The translations under genes and the position numbers were made by a program. The notes under the pieces were generated by a model. That model was not told the DNA's origin, searched no databases, and worked only from the letters and a program-made list of their open reading frames with translations. DNA of 64,000 nucleotides. Source: Acrocarpospora catenulata. GTDB taxonomy: Bacteria; Actinomycetota; Actinomycetes; Streptosporangiales; Streptosporangiaceae. Numbering within the stretch: the stretch's first letter is position 1; every line of letters begins with the position of its first letter. The DNA lies in assembly GCF_018476525.1 (NCBI RefSeq), contig NZ_JAHCST010000003.1:124001-188000 (forward strand), in the 5' to 3' direction. Of this stretch, positions 45,421-53,336 are shown one piece after another.

Positions 45421-46193
45421 CGCCCACGCGCGAGGATTTGATCGAACAGCTCGTTCAGACCAAGGTCGCCGGGGAGGTGGCCACCCCGCGGGAGAACAAC
45501 CTCGACCACTATCGTTCGTTCGCGCTGCGCGACCCGCACTACCAGTTCGGGCTGACCTTCGAAGGGGCCTGGACCTACCGGGACGTGCTGGCCCTGATGG
45601 CCAAGTCGGCCGGGGTAGTGGCCGATCCTGAGCACCGCAGCGGCCAGGACACCATCGACCCGGAGCGCACGGTGGCCGCCCTGGAGGCCATGGGGGACCG
45701 GATCGCCGACGCGTTGCGGCGGCCGGGGAGCAGGTTCCTGCTCGCCACCGGGCACCCGACCGGGATCATGGTGATCCATCTGGCGCTGGGCCGGTTCCTC
45801 CGGGAGCGCGGGGCCACCGTGATCACCCCCGCCGAGGGCTGGGCGTACCTGCCGAACTCCTACGGGCGGCGGCGCCGGATCCGGTACGTCGAGGACGTGG
45901 CCCTGCTGGAGGACGGCGGCGCGCTGGTGCACACCCACGACCCGGCGCCGATGCGGGCCATCCTGGAGGAGGAGCGGCCGGACTTCGTGATCGCCGACCA
46001 CGGCTGGGCGGGGGCGGCGGGCGAGGCCGGAATTGTCACGGTGGGCTTCGCGGACAGTAACGATCCGGCCCTCTTCGTGGGGGAGGCCGAGGGAAAAATC
46101 GCGGCGGCTGTGCCGCTTGATGACAATGTGCGGCCCAGATATTACGCACCGCTGACCCGGTACCTGGTCTCGTGGATCGCCGCTGGGCTTTAG
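45417..46193 (+). CDS. Conserved actinobacterial protein, putative phosphatase
   Basis: A 258-residue soluble protein widely found next to acuC and the small HTH gene in actinobacteria and usually labelled phosphatase; I cannot confirm the activity from sequence. Notable segments are LLATGHPTGIMVIHLALGRF, which looks like a phosphate- or nucleotide-binding loop after a strand, and VIADHGWAGAAGEAGIVTVG near the end. It overlaps acuC by 4 bases, so the two are coexpressed. Confidence 0.75.
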   Translation: MTPTREDLIEQLVQTKVAGEVATPRENNLDHYRSFALRDPHYQFGLTFEGAWTYRDVLALMAKSAGVVADPEHRSGQDTIDPERTVAALEAMGDRIADALRRPGSRFLLATGHPTGIMVIHLALGRFLRERGATVITPAEGWAYLPNSYGRRRRIRYVEDVALLEDGGALVHTHDPAPMRAILEEERPDFVIADHGWAGAAGEAGIVTVGFADSNDPALFVGEAEGKIAAAVPLDDNVRPRYYAPLTRYLVSWIAAGL

Positions 46194-46495
46194 GACCTGC
46201 TGTTAATGGGGTTTCACGCCCGCTTTTGCACCAGTGTGTCGACCGGTTGCCAACTTTTTTGTGATCCTGGGCGACTCTAATGTGAGAGAAGTTGGTCCGT
46301 TCCAAGATCAAGGCGAGGGGCACGGTCCGGCTGCTGGCCAGCGATTTTGCCGGTTTCAGCGGTGCGAGGCTCCGAGGACTGATGAAACGGGGGGTTTGCC
46401 TACTCGGAGTCCCGACTTACGCTGACGGCAGTACACGTGCGTGAGCAATGGCACCAGTGGGGATAACCCGTAAACACGTGCGGAAGAGGCGTCCG
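46194..46495 (+). other. Leader region of the small HTH gene
   Basis: A 302-base gap. TTTTTTGTG near 46254 and TCTAAT (about 46275-46280) could be part of a promoter. Open frames here lack ribosome-binding sites and recognisable motifs. No strong hairpin was seen. Confidence 0.45.
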
Positions 46496-46699
46496 ATGGG
46501 TGCAGGCGAAAGACCTCTCAGCGAGGTGAAGTTCCTGACGGTGGCCGAGGTGGCCACGGTCATGCGGGTGTCCAAGATGACGGTGTACCGGCTCGTGCAC
46601 TCGGGTGAGTTGCCGGCCATCAGGGTAGGCCGCTCCTTCAGGGTGCCCGAACAGGCGGTCCACGACTATCTGCGGGATGCCTTCATCGAAGCTGGGTGA
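46496..46699 (+). CDS. Small excisionase/MerR-like HTH protein
   Basis: A 67-residue DNA-binding protein consisting of one winged HTH: FLTVAEVATVMRVSKMTVYR, then LVHSGELPAIRVGRSFRVPE and a C-terminal helix. It belongs to the BldC/excisionase-like group. The same small protein is found upstream of the bS22 gene and near bldN in Streptomyces. The ATG at 46496 has AGAGG 8 bases before it; the frame is open upstream, but known homologues start at this point. Its target is unknown. Confidence 0.9.
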   Translation: MGAGERPLSEVKFLTVAEVATVMRVSKMTVYRLVHSGELPAIRVGRSFRVPEQAVHDYLRDAFIEAG

Positions 46700-46803
46700 A
46701 GGCCCGCGACACGACCAGTGATCAGGCACTAGGAAGCGGGATCCGGTCGGCGCCAGCCAGGCGCGCGGCTCGGTGAAGGCTACGCGGGAACCCCCCAGGG
46801 GAG

Positions 46804-46830
46804 CGATCGACCGTCGATCGCCGGTAGTCT
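46804..46830. promoter_or_regulatory. Palindrome and -10 box before the bS22 gene
   Basis: CGATCGA-CCG-TCGATCG (46804-46820) is a perfect 7-base inverted repeat, followed 4 bases later by TAGTCT (46825-46830), a plausible -10. The palindrome would cover the -35 region, so a bound protein could block the promoter. Confidence 0.5.
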
Positions 46831-46832
46831 GT

Positions 46833-46870
46833 TGTGCCGGTGTGCAGGGGCCGGAAGCGGCCCCGGCACA
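46833..46870 (+). promoter_or_regulatory. Stem-loop in the bS22 leader
   Basis: An inner stem GGGGCCG-GAAG-CGGCCCC (46847-46864) with a GNRA-like tetraloop is closed by an outer stem TGTGCC/GGCACA (46833-46838 with 46865-46870). It ends 38 bases before the GTG. It may control or stabilise this ribosomal-protein message. Confidence 0.6.
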
Positions 46871-46907
46871 GTGGTCCGGCATCCGTCTACCGTCACCTGG
46901 GGGTCCC

Positions 46908-47006
46908 GTGGGCTCTGTAATCAAGAAGCGCCGCAAGCGCATGGCCAAGAAGAAGCACCGCAAGCTGCTCAAGAAGACGCGGATCCAGCGGCGTAACAAG
47001 AAGTAG
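46908..47006 (+). CDS. Small ribosomal subunit protein bS22 (AURKAIP1/COX24 domain)
   Basis: A 32-residue, extremely basic protein, [20 protein letters not shown] followed by [12 protein letters not shown]. This is the actinobacterial 30S protein bS22, seen in mycobacterial ribosomes, with the AURKAIP1/COX24 motif (KKRRKRMxKKKxRK). GTG start after GGGGG at 5 bases. A structured leader precedes it. It is too short for most gene finders but unmistakable. Confidence 0.95.
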   Translation: MGSVIKKRRKRMAKKKHRKLLKKTRIQRRNKK

Positions 47007-47068
47007 CCGCGGGAACGCTCGCCCCGGTGCTGGGCGAGCGAGCGTCGCATCACCTCTGCGAGGCGACG

Positions 47069-48022
47069 ATGGGCAACACCGTGCTCGTCACCGGCGTCGC
47101 TCGATACGTCGGCGCCAGGCTGGCGACCGCCCTCGCGGCCGACCCGGGCATCGACCGGGTCATCGGAGTCGACACGGTGCCGCCGACCGCGTTCGCGCGT
47201 AGTGGCGGCGCCCAACTCGAGTTCCGCGGGATCGATCTCCGCAGCTCCGACCTCGCGAAGGTCATCGGCACGGCCGACATCGACACGGTCGTGCACATGA
47301 CCCTGCTCAGCGGGCCCGCCCGCAGCCGGTCGGCGCTGAAGGAGCACAACGTCATCGGCACCATGCAGCTGCTGGCGGCCTGCCAGCGCTCCGCCACGGT
47401 GAGCAGGGTGGTGGTCCGCTCGACCACCGCCGTGTACGGTTCCTCGCCCGCCGACCCCGCGGTCTTCACCGAGGAGACCGAAGCGGCGGAACCCCCCGCC
47501 ACCGGCTACGCCAAGGATGCGGTGGAGGTGGAGGGCCACGTCCGCGGCTTCGCGCGGCGCCGTCCCGACGTGGCGGTCTGTACGCTGCGGTTCGCCAACT
47601 TCATGGGCCCGGGGGTGGACTCCCCGCTCACCCGGTTCTTCGCCCAGCCGGTGCTGCCCACCGTGCTCGGCTTCGACCCCCGGCTCCAGTTCGTGCACGA
47701 GGACGACGGCGTGGAGGTGCTCCGCCGTGCCGCCGGGGAGGACCATCCCGGCACCTTCAACGTGGCGGGGGAGGGCGTGCTGATGCTCTCCCAGTGCCTG
47801 CGGCGGGCCGGGCGGGTCGCCGTACCGCTGCCGTCCCCGACCTTCCGGGTGCTCGGCGAGCTGGCCCGGGCCAGCGGGCTGCTGGACTTCTCACCCGAGC
47901 ACCAGGCGCTGCTCACCTACGGCCGCGCGGTGGATCCGTCCCGGCTGTGGGCCGAACTCGGCTGGACCCCCACGTTCAGCACCGCCGACGCCTTCGCCGA
48001 CTTCCTGGCGCGGCACCGATGA
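47069..48022 (+). CDS. NAD-dependent epimerase/dehydratase (extended SDR)
   Basis: A 317-residue extended SDR. The Rossmann motif is VTGVARYVGARLA (about 6-18), with a non-canonical second glycine region. The middle part has VVRSTTAVYGSSPADP, and the catalytic YxxxK is represented by TGYAKDAVE. Later ADEDGVEVLRRA-like and FNVAGEGVLML stretches match epimerase-type proteins. The substrate is unknown. The gene is coupled (ATGA) to an acyltransferase, as in many actinobacteria, so a lipid-linked or envelope-related reaction is possible. The ATG follows GAGG at 5 bases. Confidence 0.87.
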   Translation: MGNTVLVTGVARYVGARLATALAADPGIDRVIGVDTVPPTAFARSGGAQLEFRGIDLRSSDLAKVIGTADIDTVVHMTLLSGPARSRSALKEHNVIGTMQLLAACQRSATVSRVVVRSTTAVYGSSPADPAVFTEETEAAEPPATGYAKDAVEVEGHVRGFARRRPDVAVCTLRFANFMGPGVDSPLTRFFAQPVLPTVLGFDPRLQFVHEDDGVEVLRRAAGEDHPGTFNVAGEGVLMLSQCLRRAGRVAVPLPSPTFRVLGELARASGLLDFSPEHQALLTYGRAVDPSRLWAELGWTPTFSTADAFADFLARHR

Positions 48023-48849
48023 AGGACCCGCTCGGCTTCGCGTTCCGCCGGTTGGGCGGCCAGTACGAGGTGGACGAGTTCGGCTTCGACGCCGAGCTGA
48101 CCGAGGCCCTGCTCGAGGTGCTCCGGCCGCTCTACCGGTGCTGGTTCCGGGTGGAGACGGCAGGCCTGGGCAACGTGCCCAGGGGCGGTGGCGCCCTGGT
48201 GGTGGCCAACCACTCCGGCGCCCTCCCGCTGGACGCGCTGATGCTGCAGGTCGCGTTGCACGACGAGGCCGGGCGGACGGTCCGGCTGCTCGGCGCCGAC
48301 CTGGTCTACCGGCTGCCGGTGCTCAGCCACCTGGCCCGCAAGTCCGGCCACACGCTGGCCTGCCCGCCGGACGCCGGACGGCTGCTCGGCAGGGGCGAGC
48401 TGGTCGGGGTCTTCCCGGAGGGCTTCCGTGGCATCGGGAAGGCGTTCTGGCACCGGTACCGGCTGCAGCGGTTCGGGCGGGACGGGGTGGTGGCCACCGC
48501 CCTGCGGGCGGGGGTGCCGATCGTGCCGTGCGCCATCGTGGGGGCCGAGGAGATCTATCCGAAGCTCGGGGACCTCGGGGTGGCCGCGCGCGTGCTGGGG
48601 CTGCCGTACCTGCCGGTGACGCCGTTCTTCCCGTGGCTGGGGGTGCTGGGGCTGGTGCCGCTGCCGTCCAAGTGGCTGATCGGGTTCGGGGAGCCGATCC
48701 GGACCGACGGGTACGATCCCGGCGATCCGCGGGCGGCCTTCGAACTGACGGACCATGTCCGGGAGACGTTGCAGCGGCAGCTGCGCGCGTTGCGGGCCCG
48801 GCGCGGGCCCGCCTTTCCCCTTCCCGCCCTGCCGCGGCTCGCCTGGTGA
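48019..48849 (+). CDS. Lysophospholipid (1-acylglycerol-3-phosphate) acyltransferase family protein
   Basis: A 276-residue PlsC-type acyltransferase. The active-site block VVANHSGALPLDALML has His and Asp with the six-residue spacing of the actinobacterial branch. The phosphate-binding block is GVFPEGFRGIGKAF, followed by PCAIVGAEEIYP. It should transfer an acyl chain from acyl-CoA or acyl-ACP to a lipid or glycolipid acceptor at the membrane. It overlaps the epimerase gene by 4 bases and converges with the HAD phosphatase gene at 1 base distance. Confidence 0.9.
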   Translation: MKDPLGFAFRRLGGQYEVDEFGFDAELTEALLEVLRPLYRCWFRVETAGLGNVPRGGGALVVANHSGALPLDALMLQVALHDEAGRTVRLLGADLVYRLPVLSHLARKSGHTLACPPDAGRLLGRGELVGVFPEGFRGIGKAFWHRYRLQRFGRDGVVATALRAGVPIVPCAIVGAEEIYPKLGDLGVAARVLGLPYLPVTPFFPWLGVLGLVPLPSKWLIGFGEPIRTDGYDPGDPRAAFELTDHVRETLQRQLRALRARRGPAFPLPALPRLAW

Positions 48850-48850
48850 C

Positions 48851-49717
48851 TCAGTGGGAGCGGTAGTGCCTGCGGAGGGCGATTCCGGCGGCGATGCCGC
48901 CCGCCACCGCTCCGGCCGCCGCCGCGACCGGCAGGCCGATCATGGTCGCCTTCCGCCCGGTGCGGAAGTCCCGCACCTGCCAGCCCTGCTCCCTGGCGTG
49001 CTCCCGCAGCTCGCTGTCGGGGTTGATGGCGTACGGATGCCCGACGATGGACAGCATGGGCAGGTCGTTGGCCGAGTCGCTGTAGGCCGAGCAGCGGGAC
49101 AGGTCGAGACCCTCCACCCGGGCCAGGGCGCGGATCGCCTCGGCCTTGGCCGGGCCGTGCAGCAGGTCGCCCACCAGGCGCCCGGTGTAGGCGCCGTCGG
49201 CGGTCTCCGCGACGGTGCCGAGCGCGCCGGTCAGGCCCAGCCGCCGGGCGATCACCTGGGCCAGCTCCACCGGGGTGGCGGTGACCAGCCAGACCCGCTG
49301 GCCGGCGTCCAGGTGGGCCTGGGCCAGCGCCCGCGCGCCGGACCAGATGCGGTCGGCCATCACCTCGTCGTAGATCTCCTCGCCGAGGGTGACCACCTCC
49401 TCCACCTTCAGGCCCGCCACGAACGCCAGCGCCATCTCCTTGGCCTTGGCCACGTGCTCGGGGTTCTCGTTGCCGCGCACCCGGAACATGGCCTGGCCGA
49501 AGGCGAACTTGACCAGGTCGCCGGTGGTGAACAGGCCACGCGAGGCTAGGCCCCTGGCGAAGTGGTAGATGGACGCGCCGCGGATCATCGTGTTGTCCAC
49601 GTCGAAGAACGCCGCCGCGGTGAGGTCGGGGTCCGCGCTCGGGGGCGGCGCGGCCCCCGCGGCCGCCACCTCACCCGCGATCTCTGCCGGATCCTGCCGT
49701 CTCAGTAGCCGCCTCAT
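48851..49717 (-). CDS. HAD-IB family phosphatase with C-terminal membrane helix
   Basis: A 288-residue SerB-like HAD hydrolase. Motif I is FFDVDNTMI (about 38-46), motif II has the threonine in VTATPVEL, motif III is the lysine around GPAKAEAI, and motif IV is [12 protein letters not shown] hydrophobic, Gly/Ala-rich segment (about 262-282) near the C-terminus should anchor it in the membrane. It may dephosphorylate a lipid or amino-acid phosphate, and its neighbour is an acyltransferase. A TAAGCT box lies 14 to 9 bases before the ATG, so its leader is very short. Confidence 0.9.
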   Translation of the reverse strand: MRRLLRRQDPAEIAGEVAAAGAAPPPSADPDLTAAAFFDVDNTMIRGASIYHFARGLASRGLFTTGDLVKFAFGQAMFRVRGNENPEHVAKAKEMALAFVAGLKVEEVVTLGEEIYDEVMADRIWSGARALAQAHLDAGQRVWLVTATPVELAQVIARRLGLTGALGTVAETADGAYTGRLVGDLLHGPAKAEAIRALARVEGLDLSRCSAYSDSANDLPMLSIVGHPYAINPDSELREHAREQGWQVRDFRTGRKATMIGLPVAAAAGAVAGGIAAGIALRRHYRSH

Positions 49718-49787
49718 AGCCCATCAGCTTAACCGCCGACCTGGGCGATTTCGGGTACGCGCTGTTAGCGGCGTATGACGGTTCAGT

Positions 49788-49879
49788 ACTAACGAGAAAC
49801 GCGTGATCTGGACAGCCGCAGCGGCGAGTCCTCTGGTTGGTGGTCATGCGGCTGGCTATGGGACGGGTTTCTTGTCAGT
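49788..49879. repeat. 92-base palindromic element, copy 2
   Basis: Same length and architecture as the copy at 16942, in inverted orientation. The outer arms ACTAACGAGAAA (49788-49799) and 49868-49879 have two mismatches, and the inner arms GACAGCCGC (49811-49819) and GCGGCTGGC (49848-49856) have one. The 28-base cores align without gaps. Its right end contains the stop codon of the minus-strand rsbN-like gene (49875-49877). Relative to the preceding gene it has the same orientation as copy 1. Confidence 0.88.
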
Positions 49880-50543
49880 AGCTGCCTGCTGTGTATCCCT
49901 CGATGTAGGTCAGGTACTTGTTGGCGCGCTCGCGGTTCTCCTCGTCCATCTTCGGGAGCATGGGCTCGATCTTGTTCCGCTGTTCGCGGGCGAAGATCCG
50001 GACCTTCGGGTCGGCCTTGGCGCGGGGTTTGACCCGGTTGAGGGCGGCGCGGGTGGTCTTGTCCATGTCCTGGAGGGTCTGCTGGAGCAGTTCCTTGCGG
50101 TCCGGGGTGGCGGCCTGGAGTAACGCGGCAGCCTCGCTGGCCCGGGCCCTGGCCGCCGTCATCTGGCGGTCCAGCCGGTCGGCGTCGTCGGTGGAGAGGG
50201 TGAGCAGGGTGGACTCGGCGGCCCGCTTGAGCGGGTAGAGCAGGTCACCGGGCACGGTGGAGTAGGTGATTATCGCGGTGACCACGGTGGTCACGATCAT
50301 CGCGCCCAGGGCGGCCCAGGGGCGGAGGCGGATCCATAACGGCACGGGCTTGATCTCGGGACGGTCGTGCGGCGGCGGGGTGGCCCTGACCCGTTCGGCC
50401 TCGTGGGTGCGGAGCAGCTCGTCACGGAGGCGGGCCCGGAACTCGGCCCGGGGGCCGCTGCCCAGCCGGTGGCCCAGGCCGCCGAGGCGCGCGAGGACGT
50501 CGCCGGAGAAGCGACCGGCGCGTCGCCGTCGCCACCACCCCAT
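49875..50543 (-). CDS. rsbN: RsbN-like anti-sigma factor (DUF5667)
   Basis: A 222-residue single-pass membrane protein. A basic N-terminal cytoplasmic part (about 1-72) would bind the sigma factor. One membrane helix (about 80-97) is followed by the DUF5667 region with STVPGDLLYPLKRAAESTLL and a helical extracellular domain. It lies 82 bases downstream of the BldN-like sigma gene on the same strand, as rsbN does after bldN in Streptomyces, where RsbN restrains BldN. The stop codon is inside a 92-base palindromic element. Confidence 0.88.
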   Translation of the reverse strand: MGWWRRRRAGRFSGDVLARLGGLGHRLGSGPRAEFRARLRDELLRTHEAERVRATPPPHDRPEIKPVPLWIRLRPWAALGAMIVTTVVTAIITYSTVPGDLLYPLKRAAESTLLTLSTDDADRLDRQMTAARARASEAAALLQAATPDRKELLQQTLQDMDKTTRAALNRVKPRAKADPKVRIFAREQRNKIEPMLPKMDEENRERANKYLTYIEGYTAGSY

Positions 50544-50624
50544 GGGACGCTCCCGCGTTTTCTGTGATCCACGCCCTGCGCAGTGCCCAACGACGCGCGG
50601 GCGGCAGAGGTTACGGCACGTGTC

Positions 50625-51257
50625 TTAACCGAGATCCTTGGGCAGCGCCCGGGCCAGCGCCTTGATCGCGCGGAACTGGAGGGCCTTGATCGCGCCGCTC
50701 TTCTTGCCCATGGCGACGGCGGTCTCCGCAAGCGACATTCCGTACAGGAAGCGAAGAATCACGCATTCCTGCTGTTCAGGGCCGAGTTGTTGCACGGCAC
50801 GCATCACATGCTCGTTCACCATGTTGGTGACGACCGCGTTCTCCGGGATGTGCGGGCCGTCCAGCGGGGTGTCCAGCACCTCGGCGGTGGAGACCTCCAG
50901 GCGGTTTCGGCCTGATTTGAAATGGTCGGTCACCAGGTTGCGGGCGATGGTCACCAGCCAGGCGCCGAAGTCCTTGCCCTGCCAGGTGTAGTCGGTGATC
51001 CCGCGCAGCGCGCGCAGGAAGGTGTCGCTGGTCAGATCCTCGGCGAGCGGGTGCGACCCGACCCGGAAGAAGACGTAGCGGTACACCAGGTCCACGTACC
51101 TGTCGTAGAGCATGCCGAAGGCCTCGGTGTCTCCGGTCTTCGCCCGTAACACCAGCGTGCGCATCTCATCGTGTTCGGGGGAGACGGTGCTTGCGGTGTT
51201 CGGTTCGGGCACATCGGCCAGTGGAGCGATCCCGGCCAGGGGCCACGTGTTCTGCAT
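50625..51257 (-). CDS. bldN: Developmental ECF sigma factor, BldN-like
   Basis: A 210-residue sigma factor. Sigma2 (about 38-110) has AFGMLYDRYVDLVYRYVFFR and DFGAWLVTIARNLVTDHFKS. Sigma4 (about 145-205) has LGPEQQECVILRFLYGMSLA and the KKSGAIKALQFRAIKALAR recognition helix. These blocks match BldN, which drives chaplin/rodlin genes and aerial growth in Streptomyces. The gene context (rsbN below, rex-hem operon nearby) agrees. The N-terminal extension is about 33 residues, shorter than the long pro-sequence of Streptomyces coelicolor BldN. An in-frame stop lies just upstream, so a longer form is excluded. Confidence 0.9.
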   Translation of the reverse strand: MQNTWPLAGIAPLADVPEPNTASTVSPEHDEMRTLVLRAKTGDTEAFGMLYDRYVDLVYRYVFFRVGSHPLAEDLTSDTFLRALRGITDYTWQGKDFGAWLVTIARNLVTDHFKSGRNRLEVSTAEVLDTPLDGPHIPENAVVTNMVNEHVMRAVQQLGPEQQECVILRFLYGMSLAETAVAMGKKSGAIKALQFRAIKALARALPKDLG

Positions 51258-51298
51258 CCGGGTATCCCAGGGGGAAGGGGAAGTCGGCGTGCTTGCAC

Positions 51299-51327
51299 AC
51301 TCTAGAAATCAACGGCAGATAACACAA
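51299..51327 (-). promoter_or_regulatory. Predicted bldN promoter
   Basis: On the minus strand TTGTGT (51327-51322), a 17-base spacer and TAGAGT (51304-51299) form a good sigma-70-type promoter, with a leader of about 35 bases before the ATG. Confidence 0.6.
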
Positions 51328-51424
51328 TCCACCCGGCCCAGGAATATCAGGCAGACGTCGCACCTGGGCATCAGGGGGCATCGGCTACCCGTCCGACGGT
51401 AATGTCCGGCAGCATGGGGGCACC

Positions 51425-52909
51425 ATGGAAGTCCTAGTCGCAGTCATCGCCTTCGCGGGTGCCCTGTTGGCCGCCATCACCACTGGCGCCCTGATCGGGC
51501 GCCTGCGCGACGAGGCGTCCGGGTGGCTGACCGCCTGGAGCATCACCACCGCCGCGCTCTGCCTCTCGCTGGGGGCGGTCGCCGTCGGCCACCTGCTCGG
51601 CTTCGGGCCGCTCACGTTCCGGGTTTACCAGATCGGCGGCGCCCTGCTGGCCCCGGTCTGGCTGTCCGTCGGGCTGATCCAGCTGCTCGGTGAGAAGCGC
51701 TCGGCCCGGTTCGCCGGCTGGCTGCTGGGCGGCGGGCTCACCCTGGTCGGCGGCGTCATCCTGGTGCTCGACCCGGTCGACGGCGGGTTCACCAAGGAAC
51801 TCCCGATCGGCAACAAGCACTGGGACCTGTGGCCGGAGTGGCTGCTGCGCGGCGTGCACGGCCTGGTCGGGCTGATCCTGCTGATCTCCCTGATGGTGGC
51901 GCTGGCCCGCTGGCGGGGCGGGGACGACTACGACGCGGACAACATGAACGCGACCGTGGTGCTGGCGCCCACCGGGATGGCCGCGGTCGGCTCGCTGGTG
52001 CTGGGGGTGCCCGGCCTGTTCGTGGCCGTCCTGATGGGCGGTCTGGCCGCGGGGATCTGGTACGCGGTGGCCCGGCCGCTCGCCCCGTACGAGGACGAGG
52101 AGGAACCGGCGCCCGCTCCTGCTTCTGCCCCGGCCCAGCAGCAGCCGTACCAGGCGCCGCTGCCGCAGCAGGACTGGCAGGACTACGGCCGCCGCGCCGA
52201 GCCGGAGCTGCCGCCCCAGATGCCAGGGCAGATGCCCCGGCAGATGTCACCGCGCCGGTCCGGCCTGGGCGACCTGGTGGCCGAGTACCGGGCGGGCGAG
52301 CAGGGCGAGGTGGACTACGCGGCCCGGATGCAGCCCGGCACCGACGGCTTCGGCGGCCCGCCCCCGGGCGCGCCCCCCGGCCCGGACGTCTTCGGCGGCC
52401 CGATGACCGGCACCATGATGCCCGCCGACCGCTTCGGCGGCGGCACCCCCGAGTACGGCATGCCGGCCCCCGCCCCGGCCCCCGAGTACAACATGCCGGC
52501 CACCGGCGTGCTCTACCCCGGCGCGGCCCCCATGGGCGGCCCGACCGGCGCCCCCAAGGCCGCCTCCGCCAAGCCGTCCCCCAACATCTACGGCCTGCTG
52601 ACCGTCTTCACCCTGATGGACGGCGCCGGGGACGCCTTCGACAAGCTGGCCGAGGAGACCGTGGAGGCGGTCCAGCTGAACGAGCCGGACACCCTCGTCT
52701 TCGTCTGCCACGGCGTGAAGTCGGCGCCGCTCCAGCGCATCGTCTACGAGCTCTACCGGGACGAGGTGGCCTTCTCCGAGCACCAGCGGCAGCCGCACAT
52801 GGAACGCTTCGCCACCGAACGCCAGACCCTGGTGCTGGCCACCAACGTGATCGAACTGAGCGTGAACGCGGCGAAGGTGGTGCCCCTGCCGTCGGCGTTC
52901 CGGCTCTAG
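51425..52909 (+). CDS. Multipass membrane protein fused to a C-terminal ABM domain
   Basis: A 494-residue protein. About seven hydrophobic helices occupy residues 1-225, then a Pro/Gly/Met/Gln-rich linker (about 226-390) with repeated FGGP and EYxMPA motifs. A soluble domain (about 393-485) follows, with NIYGLLTVFTLMDGAGDAFD, VFVCHGVKSAPLQRIVYELY, FSEHQRQPHMERFA. That domain has the antibiotic-biosynthesis-monooxygenase (ABM) ferredoxin-like fold. ABM proteins oxidise quinols or anthrones without cofactor, so a membrane quinone role is possible. ATG follows GGGGG. It is divergent from bldN. Confidence 0.82.
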   Translation: MEVLVAVIAFAGALLAAITTGALIGRLRDEASGWLTAWSITTAALCLSLGAVAVGHLLGFGPLTFRVYQIGGALLAPVWLSVGLIQLLGEKRSARFAGWLLGGGLTLVGGVILVLDPVDGGFTKELPIGNKHWDLWPEWLLRGVHGLVGLILLISLMVALARWRGGDDYDADNMNATVVLAPTGMAAVGSLVLGVPGLFVAVLMGGLAAGIWYAVARPLAPYEDEEEPAPAPASAPAQQQPYQAPLPQQDWQDYGRRAEPELPPQMPGQMPRQMSPRRSGLGDLVAEYRAGEQGEVDYAARMQPGTDGFGGPPPGAPPGPDVFGGPMTGTMMPADRFGGGTPEYGMPAPAPAPEYNMPATGVLYPGAAPMGGPTGAPKAASAKPSPNIYGLLTVFTLMDGAGDAFDKLAEETVEAVQLNEPDTLVFVCHGVKSAPLQRIVYELYRDEVAFSEHQRQPHMERFATERQTLVLATNVIELSVNAAKVVPLPSAFRL

Positions 52910-53145
52910 TTCGCCAGCGCGGCCCGCAGCCGGGCCTCGTCCACCCGCCAGTAGTCGTGCTGCACGCCGTCCACAAGTGTGACGGGAATCATGTCGCCGT
53001 ACTTCTCCAGGTCGGCGGGGTCGGCGGTGATGTCCCTTTCCTCCCAGGGCACCCCGAGTTCTGTGGCAACCCGGGCGATGATTGCGCGGGCGTCGTCGCA
53101 GAGGTGGCAGCCGGGCTTGCCGTACAGGGTGATCTGATGCGCCAT
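52906..53145 (-). CDS. Glutaredoxin-like thioredoxin-fold protein
   Basis: A 79-residue thioredoxin-fold protein with the redox motif GKPGCHLCDDAR (C-x-x-C, residues about 11-14), cis-proline in DMIPVTLVDG and a C-terminal helix. It resembles the DUF836/glutaredoxin-like family found next to bldN and rex in actinobacteria. It may reduce disulfides or mixed mycothiol disulfides. A TACTCT hexamer lies 13 to 8 bases before the ATG, so the leader is nearly absent. Its stop shares CTAG with the convergent membrane-protein gene. Confidence 0.88.
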   Translation of the reverse strand: MAHQITLYGKPGCHLCDDARAIIARVATELGVPWEERDITADPADLEKYGDMIPVTLVDGVQHDYWRVDEARLRAALAN

Positions 53146-53227
53146 GGCACCCAGAGTATGGGGGCGGATGTGGGACCGGCGTCCCCCAGTGGCACAGTGA
53201 GTGAGCACGGACGAATATGCCTCGACT

Positions 53228-53245
53228 TTGTGCAGCGCTTCACAA
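53228..53245. promoter_or_regulatory. Rex operator (ROP)
   Basis: TTGTGCAGCGCTTCACAA, an inverted repeat with one mismatch, extended by CT and AG on the flanks. It fits the Rex consensus TTGTGAA-N4-TTCACAA and lies 92 bases before rex. Rex should therefore repress its own rex-hem operon according to the NADH/NAD+ ratio. Confidence 0.88.
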
Positions 53246-53336
53246 AGGCACTAACCTGAAGGTTGTTCTGTAACCGTCGCATCCGTCCTCGTGCGGCCGG
53301 GGATCTCCGGCCGCCGGCCCCCTGGAGCACCGGCAA

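Noticed and set aside
46234-46425. Open frame between the putative phosphatase and the small HTH gene
   Set aside because: No ribosome-binding site and no hydrophobic or domain pattern; probably leader DNA.
49803-50123. 106-codon plus-strand frame beginning inside the second palindromic element
   Set aside because: Most of it is antisense to the rsbN-like gene. The early part is explained by the repeat; kept only as a peptide hypothesis in the findings.
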